The notes beneath the pieces were generated by a model that was not told the origin of the DNA, made no database searches, and saw only the letters and a list, made by a program, of their open reading frames with translations. 64,000 nucleotides of DNA from Mastigias papua. Its lineage: Eukaryota; Cnidaria; Scyphozoa; Rhizostomeae; Mastigiidae. This document shows, in pieces, positions 12,159 to 20,986 of this stretch (the first letter of the stretch is position 1; each line of letters starts with the position of its first letter). A program made the translations under genes and the position numbers. The DNA lies in NCBI GenBank assembly GCA_964019165.1, contig OZ025271.1, positions 9,681,775 to 9,745,774 on the forward strand, given 5' to 3'.

Positions 12159-12482
12159 TGGGAGAATCATTGCGCATATAGGGTAACTAATTTTTCTTCT
12201 TCTAGTAGCATCCGGATTAAGGGTTTGATTACAATATATGCATATCGATATTACTTGTCTAGTCGTAGTGTTGATTTCTGCATAGCGATTTACTGTGTCT
12301 CATTTCAATTCTGGCGATTGCGCATTGTGCATTAATATCGGGTATGTTAACATTAGAAGTCAGTTGCTTCGTAGAGTTGGTTGTCCAATGATTAGAAAGT
12401 GATTGAACGTATCGATGTGTTGTTTATGCTTGAGTTTTCTGCCGCACGTATAGAAGAATCAGAGGGAAGTTTCCCAAAATAG
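12159..12482 (+). repeat. 3' LTR of BEL copy 1
   Basis: Direct repeat of 6295-6618 at a spacing of 5864 with four substitutions. The flanks (CTATAGGG before the 5' LTR, GGTTACG after the 3' LTR) do not give an unambiguous target duplication. Confidence 0.9.
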
Positions 12483-12539
12483 GGTTACGTATAGAAAAAC
12501 CGTTCGCTATCTCGACTGCTCGCTTTTTCGACTATTCGT

Positions 12540-13305
12540 TATGTCGAACCGCTTTCTGTTTCCCCTGGAGGAAAAGTGTTCGCCATCTCAAACATTTTTG
12601 CTTTTGGTTATGTTAACATGCCTAGTTGGACGTTATTTCATTGAAATTCTGATTTATTTGCAATATGTGATCGAAAATTCACATTAATTCAAACTAGTTC
12701 AACGGTATGAGAATATGACGTAGGTGATCGTAACGGCACTTCGTTTGAGGAACCCCCTTGGTTAAAAATTATGGAACAATTTTCAAAATGTATCTTACCA
12801 TGCCTAGTCGGATGTTATTTCATTGAAATTCTGTTTTATTTGTAATATGCGATTGAAAACTCACATTAATTCAAACTCATCGGTATTAGAATATGACGTA
12901 ATTGATCGTAACGGCACTTCGTTTGAGGAACCCTCTGGGTTAAAACTTATGACAAAATATTCCAAATGTATCTTACCATGCCTAGTCGGATGTTATTTCA
13001 TTGAAATTCTGTTTTATTTGCAATAAGTGATCGAAAACTCACATTAATTCAAACTCGTCGGTATGAGAATATGACGTAATTGATCGTAACGGCACTTCGT
13101 TTGAGGAACTCCCTCGGTTAAAAATTATGAAAAAATATTCAAAATGTAACTTAACATGCCTAGTCAGATGTTATTTGAGTTAGATGCTTCGATATTCTAT
13201 CTACAACATGTTTTGGACAGTTACAAGATGACTACCATCCAATCTGAAGATTGTGCTCGAATCTGAATGTGAATCTTGCCCCCAGGATTAAAGTGGGATT
13301 TGCCT
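12540..13305 (-). repeat. Right arm of the 178-bp-unit foldback
   Basis: Three full units with TGATCG at 12725, 12903 and 13081, a partial one before them, and the outer segment that pairs with 4655-4800 in reverse complement. Units differ by substitutions but keep the 178-bp spacing. Confidence 0.75.
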
Positions 13306-13738
13306 ATTACCTAAAAGCCTGCTCATCAGCCCCGATCAATTAACTGCAACAAATGACAAGACGAAGACTGATATTTCCATACATTATCATTTCAAAGCGG
13401 CCTAAGTCACAGTGTGGCAAACTGAAACTGCCATAAACTTTAACTAGTGGTTAAAATGTAGTACAATAGAGCGTGAGCATACTTCTATTTTGACAAAAAA
13501 ACAGGAAACAGTACCTGACAATGAAATCTTTATGTTGCCTTCCAAAGATTTAGACGTATATCTTGCCTTCCAAAGATTTAAATGAAAGCCTTTCAAAGAT
13601 TTAGACGAAAGCGAGCTAATGCAAATAGAACTTCGTGTCTCCACTTGAAGCTCAGTGAAAGTCAAACACGGAAGGAAGTGAACAACAAAAATATTAAAGG
13701 GGCATTCATAGATGACGGGGGCTCAAATGGGAGTTCGG
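13306..13738. other. Short spacer with a small internal repeat
   Basis: No gene recognised. The string AAAGATTTA occurs three times at about 13545-13605, a small degenerate tandem repeat of roughly 25-30 bp. Confidence 0.45.
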
Positions 13739-14119
13739 CGCTAGTACGGTTTTGCACCTCACAGTGATAACAGGGGGCTACACCCATAAATTATACACCA
13801 TTCGATAGCTCTTCATCTGTACATTCATATGCTACCCCATTCACCCCCATAGGGGTAGGGGTGGGGTCAGGGTTAGGGTTGGGGTTAGTTGTTTCTTGTC
13901 AGCCATTACGATTATCATCGAAATACTCACGATATTCATAATGGCGGACAAGAAACAACTAGCGCTAGCCCTAACCCTTCCCTTACTGCTAACGGAAACC
14001 CTACCCTATGGGGGTAAATGGGGTAGAATATGAATGTACAGATGAAGAGCTATCGAATGGTGTATAATTTATGGGTGTAGCCCCCTGTTATCACTGTGAG
14101 GTGCAAAACCGTACTAGCG
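13739..14119. mobile_element. 381-bp near-perfect palindromic foldback/MITE
   Basis: The arms begin CGCTAGTACGGTTTTGCACC and end in its reverse complement. About 90 bases of each arm pair without a mismatch I could find, after which pairing continues imperfectly to the centre near 13930. No open frame of note. The inner arms contain TTAGGG-like strings on one side and CCCTAA-like strings on the other, which pair with each other. No target duplication is clear, so the superfamily is unassigned. Confidence 0.75.
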
Positions 14120-14582
14120 TCAGGAAGTTCTTTTTCTTGCTACAAAAGAGTGGCAGAGCACTGTGTTTGGCGGGAAGGGGGGCTCTAGTAAAGTAAGTAG
14201 AACCGCTGGGATATAGAGGGGGTACTAAAACTGGTACTAAAGTGCACTTGCAAGAAAATGTGGAGAGGCAACAGCCCTATAAAGCACCCACAGCTCCACA
14301 GCCATTGTATCCTAAACGCAGGGGGTACTCTGCACATAGACATACAGGGGGTAAGTCCAAGAAATTTATCGGCCATCCAAAAATATCAGCTTATTTTCCA
14401 TAAGACCCAAAAATATCAGTTTTACTTATATCTTGTACCCAAAAATATCACAAATTGGAATGTTGGTTGAGATAATATCACATAGCTGTATTCTATAGAG
14501 CGGTTGCATTAAGGCAATGTTGCTCAGCAACGCATTAACATCTCGTTATATCCGCCATTTTGACGGTGCTTCTATTTCCAAG

Positions 14583-16076
14583 ATGGTGAGTTGTTGTAGT
14601 GTCGTTGGCTGTTCTAATCGGTCTGACCGTGATAAAGACCGCTCATTTCATCGTTTGCCAAAGGCTATAACACACTTGGATGGGCAAACAAGAGAATACT
14701 CGACTGAGCGAAGAAATAAGTGGTTGAGCAATATACGTCGCGCAGATCTCGATGGGAAAAAATTTGTCTGGGTTTGTTCCGATCATTTTACTACAGGCAA
14801 ACCCGCCACTCTTTTTCAGAAGTCTCATCCAGACTGGGCCCCCACCTTGCACTTAGGCCATTCAAATGTGAGGGAGGAGACGTCTTCCCGTTGGGAAAGG
14901 CGAAAGGAACGAGTGGATAAGCGTACTGCATCTCAAGTAGAAGGCCTAGGCCAAGCTCCGGTTGCCCTCTATCGCCATGATTTCGGTAATATCGAGTCTG
15001 TCACCCCCGATAAGCCAGAGAATAATCCGTGTGATGTAAAATCTTCCCCAAAATTTAGATCTGTTGAAATTCAAACTGAACTTTCGATGGGTGACCTCGA
15101 CAACATTGAACAGAAATTGTGTGCTTTAGACAATGAAAACAAACGTCTTAAAGAGAAGGTAGTTTCAGTTATCCCTATAGATGTCCAAAAATTGCAGCAA
15201 GATAAAGAAATGGTTGTGTTTTTGACTGGCATTCCTAACTATTCATTGTTGATGTCTTTATTTTCCTTTCTGTCTGAATCAATCTCCCAAACACACCGAA
15301 ACTGTTTAACCACCTTTCAAGAATTTTTGTTGACCATGATGAGACTCAGATTACACTTACCATTCCAAGACCTAGCTTATCGCTTCAACATATCAAAATC
15401 AACAGCTTCACGGATTTTTGATAGGTGGATTGATGTTATGGCTTCAGAGCTTAAGTTTCTAATTAAGTGGCCTGATAGAGAAGAGCTCCAGAAAACTATG
15501 CCTAATGATTTTGTGCAAGTGTATGGTCGCAAAGTAGCAGTGATAATTGATTGCTTCGAAGTATTTATTGAGCGTCCAAGTGATTTGCTGGCTCGTGCAT
15601 CTACATGGAGCAATTATAAACACCACAATACTGTAAAGTTTTTGATTGGCATATGTCCACAAGGGGTGATTTCATTCATATCCAAAGCATGGGGTGGTCG
15701 GACTAGTGATAAGCATTTGACAGAAAATTACCACATTTTAAGCAGGCTCCTTCCTGGTGATATTGTTCTGGCAGACAGAGGGTTTAACATCAGTGAAAGT
15801 GTAGCTTTAATGGGTGCCAAATTAGAGATACCAGCTTTTACTAAAGGGAAAGCACAGTTATCATCTCTTGAAGTTGAAGAAACTCGAAGACTTGCTAATG
15901 TGAGGATTCATGTTGAAAGGGTAATAGGGCTAGTACAACAGAAATATCAAATTCTCAATGGAATACTTCCAATTGAAACATTACATAGTAATAACTCCAC
16001 TCCACAGATTGACAAAATTGCAATAGTGTGCTGTTCTCTTACAAATATTTGTGATTCTGTAGTTCCATTTTATTAA
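14583..16076 (+). CDS. THAP-domain DDE_Tnp_4 transposase (ISL2EU type)
   Basis: Cut-and-paste transposase of the ISL2EU-type element, 497 residues from the ATG at 14583. An upstream in-frame ATG at 14517 would add 22 residues, but the THAP zinc finger starts directly at [10 protein letters not shown], so 14583 is preferred. Domains: a C2CH THAP finger (Cys5, Cys10, Cys65, His68, with APTL at its end) for terminal DNA binding; a coiled coil at about residues 172-194; a helix-turn-helix at about 250-285 ([15 protein letters not shown]); and a DDE_Tnp_4 nuclease with Asp323 (VIIDCFE), Asp398 (LADRGFN) and Glu445 (RIHVERVIG). The frame is uninterrupted. AATAAA follows at 16218. It faces the YqaJ gene tail to tail. 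It could be active, but no expression can be seen. Confidence 0.9.
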   Translation: MVSCCSVVGCSNRSDRDKDRSFHRLPKAITHLDGQTREYSTERRNKWLSNIRRADLDGKKFVWVCSDHFTTGKPATLFQKSHPDWAPTLHLGHSNVREETSSRWERRKERVDKRTASQVEGLGQAPVALYRHDFGNIESVTPDKPENNPCDVKSSPKFRSVEIQTELSMGDLDNIEQKLCALDNENKRLKEKVVSVIPIDVQKLQQDKEMVVFLTGIPNYSLLMSLFSFLSESISQTHRNCLTTFQEFLLTMMRLRLHLPFQDLAYRFNISKSTASRIFDRWIDVMASELKFLIKWPDREELQKTMPNDFVQVYGRKVAVIIDCFEVFIERPSDLLARASTWSNYKHHNTVKFLIGICPQGVISFISKAWGGRTSDKHLTENYHILSRLLPGDIVLADRGFNISESVALMGAKLEIPAFTKGKAQLSSLEVEETRRLANVRIHVERVIGLVQQKYQILNGILPIETLHSNNSTPQIDKIAIVCCSLTNICDSVVPFY

Positions 16077-16313
16077 TTTTCCAGTTGTACTTGCTGTTGC
16101 TTATAACTAGCAAGTAGTCTTAAATGTAAAATTCTATTGTTTTTTAGAAGTTAGCAAATCTTAATATATATGAAGAGCACCTGTATTTGCTTGTGTTGAG
16201 TGTGATGACCTACCTTCAATAAATAGACATATTCTGATTGGCAATCCACAATTCCCCTAATTGTAGGTCAGCTTCAGTTTTAACTCAAGATCGTGTATCA
16301 TAATAAAACTTGT

Positions 16314-18150
16314 TTAGTACTTGCCAAGCATTTCTGGTAAGATACACAATTTTAAAAAGTTCTCTGCTTTTGATGCATTACTTGCAAAGAATGGTTTATC
16401 TGGCAGAATTGTCTCCATGTGGATTTCTTGTGGTGTCCATACAACAAAATGAGCATACTTGGCACCAGATATAAAGAGCTGACATTGCACCGGATAGTAA
16501 TATTGGTGGTCTTTTTTCAGTAAATATTTACTTTGTGCAGGTACAAGCATAGATTCTCTTTTACAAGCATACTCATGCTATGGAATGTCTCTGCAACTAT
16601 ATGGACACTTAACCTCAAGGACACCCTGCCCACAGCATTGGCATGATATCAAACCATCTGGAGAGGCTCCCAGGAATGGCCATTGATTGTTTAACATCAA
16701 TCCTACCTTTGAAAATTTGAATTCCTTATGGGATTCTTGGATTTTCTCCATGTAGGCTGCTACTGCAATGCTTTCTTTTTCCAGCCCCCAGCTTACAGCA
16801 TCATTTGAGAATTTAATATCTGCTGGGTAGCATATGCTTTTCAGAAGACTCATGCTTGGATTACTAACATCAGTTCTGCAGGCCTGTTTAAATTTTGATG
16901 CGGTAATTCTTCCAGACCTAAGCCTATACCATAGCTTTGAATGAGATTGCTTGCTTGTTCTACATTGTATGCTTTGAAGCTGCTCAGGTGATAGCACTGG
17001 TAAGGCAACTTCATCACATTTTTTAAGAATGATCTCAAATGAACATCCAGCATGTGCTGGGGAGTACAAATCTGGAAAAAACAAGTTCTTGATTGAATTA
17101 AATGGAACATAGCTTTCACTATAAGGCTCGGTAATTGCCAAAATTGCTGGTCTTGTTCCACACAAACTTATCTGTTTCAAAAATTCTTTCTGTCTCTGAT
17201 CTTTATTTAAGTCCTGAGTTTCTCCAGTTTTCTTTTTCTTTACTGGTTTATTGCTGTCTTCATCCATATTACCACAGTGTAATGCTTTCATCTTCCGTGT
17301 CGCCCCTCTAAAATCAATATTTTCAACAGGCAAATAAGGTACCTCCTTTACAGCTTTGGGTAGGAGCCATTTGCATTCTTCTTGCGTACACGATTTAGCT
17401 TCCTTTGCATGACTAAATGCTTCTATATAAAAAAGCAAAGAAGACGCATGTGAACAAGCTTCACCAAGGCCAGCCATGCAGGTGCAATGGGCGGTTTCTA
17501 TTTCCCCATCTTCTGTTAAGAAAACCCATGGCTTTAGGGGTGCTTTGTTTGCATGCTGTGAATGCCGAACCTGTAATTTGAAGCAAAAAGGAATAAATTG
17601 AGAAATAGTTTTAAGTTATACGATACTTTGTGTGGCAAAATCATAGATCCACAAATACCCAAGAATATCGAAGAAAGCTTAAAACATTTAATCTGCATCT
17701 TACTTCTGACCAAGTTGCTAGCGTAGGTTGCTAACAAGGGTATATTGAAGTTGCTTGCAGTGTAGGGAATGAAACAAAACGCGACAAGAAAGCCAAATGC
17801 AAGAATAGGGTTATTTGACTTACCGTTCCAATCAAAAGGCATTTCTTTTCATAATGTTTAATTGCAGCTTCTAAGACCCATCCGCTCAAGAAGTTATTAT
17901 AAGCCTGCAAAGATTTTTTCGCCTTCATTTCCTTCGCCGTCAAGTAACTTCTTGAGTAGACCAGGTAGTTTACGATGTCTGTGTAGTCAACGTTTGGCAA
18001 ATTATTAAGGTTTACGTCTAGATCAGACTTCTTTAGCAAATATGGATCCTCCTTGATAGTCTCAATCTTCGATAAATAACGAGCTTTCGCAGATAATACT
18101 AACGATTCGGCATATTGTGACAGTGAAAATTCGTGCTGTCTGGAGGCCAT
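16314..18150 (-). pseudogene. Two-exon SWIM/YqaJ nuclease-like protein of ISL2EU, one in-frame stop
   Basis: Exon 1 is 18150-17824 (109 codons, starting MASRQHEF), ending at a consensus GTAAGT donor. Exon 2 starts at 17570 after an AG acceptor, in the same phase, and runs to the TAA at 16314. Exon 2 opens with a SWIM-like zinc motif (CTCMAGLGEACSH). The YqaJ exonuclease region follows: WYRLRSGRITASKF, WGLEKESIAVAAY, GASPDGL and LEVKCPY, with the acidic and Lys residues of the PD-(D/E)XK-like site present, then YYYPVQCQLFISGA. A TAG at 16580-16578 interrupts the frame just after LEVKCPYSCRDIP, removing the last 88 codons. YqaJ proteins resemble lambda-type recombination exonucleases; the role in this transposon is unknown. 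Decay or readthrough cannot be distinguished here. Confidence 0.82.
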
Positions 18151-18729
18151 GTTTACGTATTCAAAAATGCCGCCTTGACCGTCAAGATGGCGGCAGTAGT
18201 CATATCGAGGCTAAATAAATTTATTGCAACAGCCCTATAGGATCTGCCATTTAAAAAAAGCTGTAAATAGTTGCAGTTGCCATTACCAAACATAGAGCAA
18301 ATGTCGCCCCTGTGCTGCAGGTGTCCTTTATGTTTTTAGTCTCTTGGTAAGATATCGTTTGATTTCTATAACATATTTCGTGCAATATAAAGTTTACAGT
18401 GAGTGCAAAAAGTAGCATTAAAACTTCCAGAAAGTATTGTAACATGACTTTGTAACTTGACTTGAAATAAGTAAAATAAACCGCAGCGAATTAGGTCTAT
18501 GAACAATACATTTGAATCAGATACGAAAATCTCATGAAAAACCAAAAGATATGTGTTTCTAAATCTGATACCTAGAAATATCAGAATTGTATCTATTATT
18601 TTTGCAGGGCCGAAAAATATCATTTCTCATAAATATTTAACCCAAAACTATCACTTTGGGAAAGCATTTGACCCAAAAATATCGGACTAACCCCCCCCCG
18701 TATGTCTGTGTGCCAAGTGCCCCCCTGGG

Positions 18730-19221
18730 ATCCTAAACAGTGAACTGTGCGCAGTATATGGTGATTGACATAGGCAATCTGTGGGGGGAGGGGGCAGTCA
18801 TAGAATCTAGTATAGAATGTCCTCTAGTAGGGACACATCTGAGAAAGGATCACAATTATAAAACATTTATGGCAATGCCCTCTTCTTTTAACTCCAGATT
18901 AAGCAGGGGGTCGTTATAAGCAAGGGGTTGTAAACTCCTCAATAATTATATAAGCAGGGGTCAGAATTAGTGACGGGCTTTGAAATTTATAAAACTGTGT
19001 GCCAATCTGTTTCCTTAAAGCCCATGCTAAACGACCCAACATCTCGTCCAACGGTCATCCGACATATATTGAACGAAAATAGTCCACTCTTGAGATAGAA
19101 TCATTTGATTTGATTAGCAATCTTATATATTTTAATTATAAGCCGTTTAACCTACACTGCTAATCTATGATTTAATTTGAATATAGGAGCAAGGAACAGC
19201 CTTAGTTAAAAGAGGCACTAC
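18730..19221. other. Right end of the block, no gene
   Basis: AT-rich DNA with a G-rich string near 18780-18795 and degenerate AAGCAGGGG-like strings at about 18901-18960. I recognise no gene. It ends in AAGTACAAGTAAGTACACA, the last bases shared with copy 2. Confidence 0.4.
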
Positions 19222-20346
19222 ATGGGAACACCACAAGTACAAGTAAGTACACAGCTAAGTCAGCTACCAGGATTTCGAGTGGAAGATAAGCATCCCTTTA
19301 CAACGGTCGGAATTGACTTTGCAGGGCCTCTATATGTAAAGAATTCGTCTGGTACCAGCCAGAAGATGTATGTAGCTCTTTTTACTTGCGGTATCTCTCG
19401 AGCAGTGCACCTCGAACTTGTATCTCATCTCAATGTTGAGTCGTTTCTTCTTTGCTTTAAAAGATTTATTGGTCGCCGTGGAATGCCCGAAGTCATTGTC
19501 ACAGACAACGCGAAAACCTTTACAGCATTTTCGAAAACATTGAAAGGAATTTTAAGGTCTTCAGATACACAAGTCTATCTTGCACAAAAGGGAGTGAAAT
19601 GGGTATTCAACTTAGCCAAGGCACCTTGGTGGGGTGGCTTCTATGAAAGATTGATCAAAAGCACCAAGTTTTGCCTCAGAAAATGCATCGGAAAGGCATC
19701 ACTTTCAGTGGAAGAATTGCAGACGGTATTAATTGAAATAGAGTGTGTGTTAAATTCCCGTCCACTGACCTACCTTTACCCAGAAGGTTTGGAAGAACCT
19801 CTCACGCCATCGCACCTTCTTACAGGAAGAAGAACTCTGCAGTTTCGAATACCAAGCAGAGATAATGAAGAAGATTGCAACCAGAGTGACATTAAGTTGC
19901 GTCGTCGCGCTTTATTTCTAGGAAAATTGTTGAATCACTATCGAAGGCGCTGGAAATCGGAATACTTAGTTAATCTACGCGAGCAACACCGAATAGTAAA
20001 GCCCAGTAGAAACCCAATAAAGGTTAATGAAGGAGATATTGTTTTGATTGAAGGCGAAGGGCTAAAGAACCGCATCTTTTGGAAATTGGGAAAAATTCAG
20101 AACCTCATTATAGGAGAGGACAACGTTGTGCGAGGGGCAAGATTGTTGCAAGCAAGCGGGACCACAATTGATAGACCGATTCAGAAACTCTATCCGTTGG
20201 AGGTTCAATCTGAAAACAGAGTTGCAGATTCAGAAACCACCTCAAGAGACGAGGAGAAGCAAGTACGACCGAAACGCAAGGCAGCAGCCATTGCAGAGGA
20301 ATCATTCAAGGTTATTGACCAGTTCGAAAATGAACATATAGACTAA
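19222..20346 (+). pseudogene. pol: BEL/Pao copy 2 integrase, 5'-truncated
   Basis: An open frame of 374 codons; homology to BEL integrase begins at about codon 11 (TQLSQLPGFRV), at the block junction, so the ATG at 19222 lies in block sequence and is accidental. The rve core is complete (GIDFAGPLY, IVTDNAKTF, GGFYERLIKS), followed by the DUF5641-like C-terminal domain (GDIVLIEGE...FWKLGKIQ...DRPIQKLYPLE). The N-terminal zinc domain and everything upstream (gag, protease, reverse transcriptase) are absent. The sequence differs clearly from BEL copy 1, so it is a different family or lineage. No stop interrupts the remaining part, which suggests a young fragment. Confidence 0.9.
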
Positions 20347-20986
20347 AGGGTTCTGACTGGTCAAGGGGGGAGTGTACGACATTGTGACCCCCAATGTTTT
20401 AGTTACTTTAAATTATTTCCTTTGGCGTTTTCTTTGTTTTTGTTTTTTACTGCTGCTGAGAGCCAACTGCGTGTACCAGTTGGCAGTTAATCGCATGACC
20501 ATGATTCGACAAGAAGTAACCGATGGTGGGCGTATTTTTGACAATATGGAGAATCGTCGCTGAACTCTCAGAATAACTCGCAAATTTTGACATGGAACTC
20601 ATCATATTTGAATGATTCGTTCTTTATCGACTTAAAGAAGCTCTTTATCGACGCCACAAACATCCAGGTGAACTCTTTCTGTATTTATTGTACATACATG
20701 GCTTTGGATATGCGTACGTTGCTGAGAATGTGGACCTATTGACTATTATCTTCGGACACTTTACAGTGCTATCGTTGTTTGTTATTTCGTTATATTACAC
20801 TTTTTAATTTGTTATTTAGATATACTTATTGTTAATGGAATATTATACAGTCCTCAAAGCTATGAAAGGGAATCTTGAATCGTGGATCTACTAAGAACCC
20901 CTACCGGGTGAATTCGAGAAAACAAATTCCTAACCTGCCGTGTAGGCCTTGCCTACGGACACCGAACTTAGGCAGGAAATTGTACA
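19254..20986 (+). mobile_element. 3' portion of a second BEL/Pao element between the blocks
   Basis: It comprises the integrase end, a purine tract at about 20362-20372 (CAAGGGGGGAG) and the complete 3' LTR. Its 5' side is cut exactly at the right edge of block copy 1, and its 3' end is exactly the left edge of block copy 2. TGGTG, the first bases of copy 2, would be the target duplication, and those bases also begin copy 1, where no LTR is present. Confidence 0.88.
20373..20986 (+). repeat. 3' LTR of BEL copy 2
   Basis: Starts TGTACGACATTG right after the purine tract and ends TTGTACA, giving TGTAC...GTACA inverted termini. Length 614 bp, unlike the 324-bp LTR of copy 1. Confidence 0.8.

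Larger units (their letters stand above)
6295..12482 (+). mobile_element. BEL/Pao LTR retrotransposon, copy 1 (defective)
   Basis: The element has two 324-bp direct LTRs (6295-6618 and 12159-12482), a primer-binding site just inside the 5' LTR, a gag-pol region in the BEL/Pao order (gag, CCHC knuckles, aspartic protease, reverse transcriptase, RNase H, integrase) and a purine tract before the 3' LTR. There is no envelope-like frame. The LTRs differ at four positions (T/A, A/G, T/C, A/G), so the insertion is not new. Two in-frame stops and one frameshift break gag-pol, so this copy cannot move by itself. It sits inside the right arm of the foldback element. Confidence 0.95.
4655..13305. mobile_element. 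Foldback-type element with 178-bp repeat arms, split by a BEL insertion
   Basis: The sequence from about 4655 to 5105 reappears in reverse complement at about 12540-13305, outer ends pairing with outer ends (TTTGGACTTTAAT against AAATCCCACTTTAAT, followed by a shared CAAGATTCACATTCA). Within the arms a unit repeats at exactly 178 bp: the GATCA motif falls at 4876 and 5054 on the left, and TGATCG at 12725, 12903 and 13081 on the right. A diverged unit also lies at about 6010-6140. The middle (5105-6000) holds no gene I recognise. The BEL element at 6295-12482 interrupts the right arm. End positions are approximate and no target duplication was identified. Confidence 0.7.
14498..18235 (+). mobile_element. 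ISL2EU-type DNA transposon with transposase and YqaJ nuclease genes
   Basis: The left end reads GAGCGGTTGCATTAA and the reverse complement of the right end GGGCTGTTGCAATAA; TA flanks both (14496-14497 and 18236-18237). Further in, CCGCCATTTTGACGGT on the left matches CCGCCATCTTGACGGT on the right in inverted orientation. Inside are two convergent genes, a THAP-DDE transposase (+) and a SWIM/YqaJ protein (-). Eukaryotic ISL2EU (IS4EU) elements are known to encode a transposase plus a YqaJ-like protein and to make 2-bp target duplications; the structure here fits. Length 3738 bp. Confidence 0.8.
14318..18729. mobile_element. Short inverted-repeat element with 9-bp target duplication, split by ISL2EU
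   Basis: Near 14319 the sequence reads CAGGGGGTACTCTGCACATA. Near 18727 the reverse complement reads CAGGGGGGCACTTGGCACA, followed on both sides by GACATAC and a G run. ATCCTAAAC flanks both ends (14309-14317 and 18730-18738), a 9-bp target duplication. Removing the inner 14498-18235 element leaves about 670 bp without coding capacity, whose interior carries several degenerate ACCCAAAAATATCA strings on both sides. A 9-bp duplication suggests a MULE-like mover, by inference only. Confidence 0.6.
4051..19253 (+). repeat. 15.2-kb duplicated block, copy 1
   Basis: All of this sequence recurs at 20987-36190. The offset is exactly +16936 from 4051 to the C run at 18691-18699 (9 C here, 10 C at 35627-35636), then +16937 to the end. 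I found no substitution where I compared the copies. The left edge follows GCCTCCTGCT here but an LTR end in copy 2. The right edge runs into BEL integrase here but into different single-copy sequence in copy 2. The block consists almost entirely of nested transposable elements. Confidence 0.97.

Noticed and set aside
16850..17161. 103-codon frame overlapping the YqaJ gene in another phase
   Set aside because: The other phase carries conserved SWIM and YqaJ motifs and correct splicing phase.
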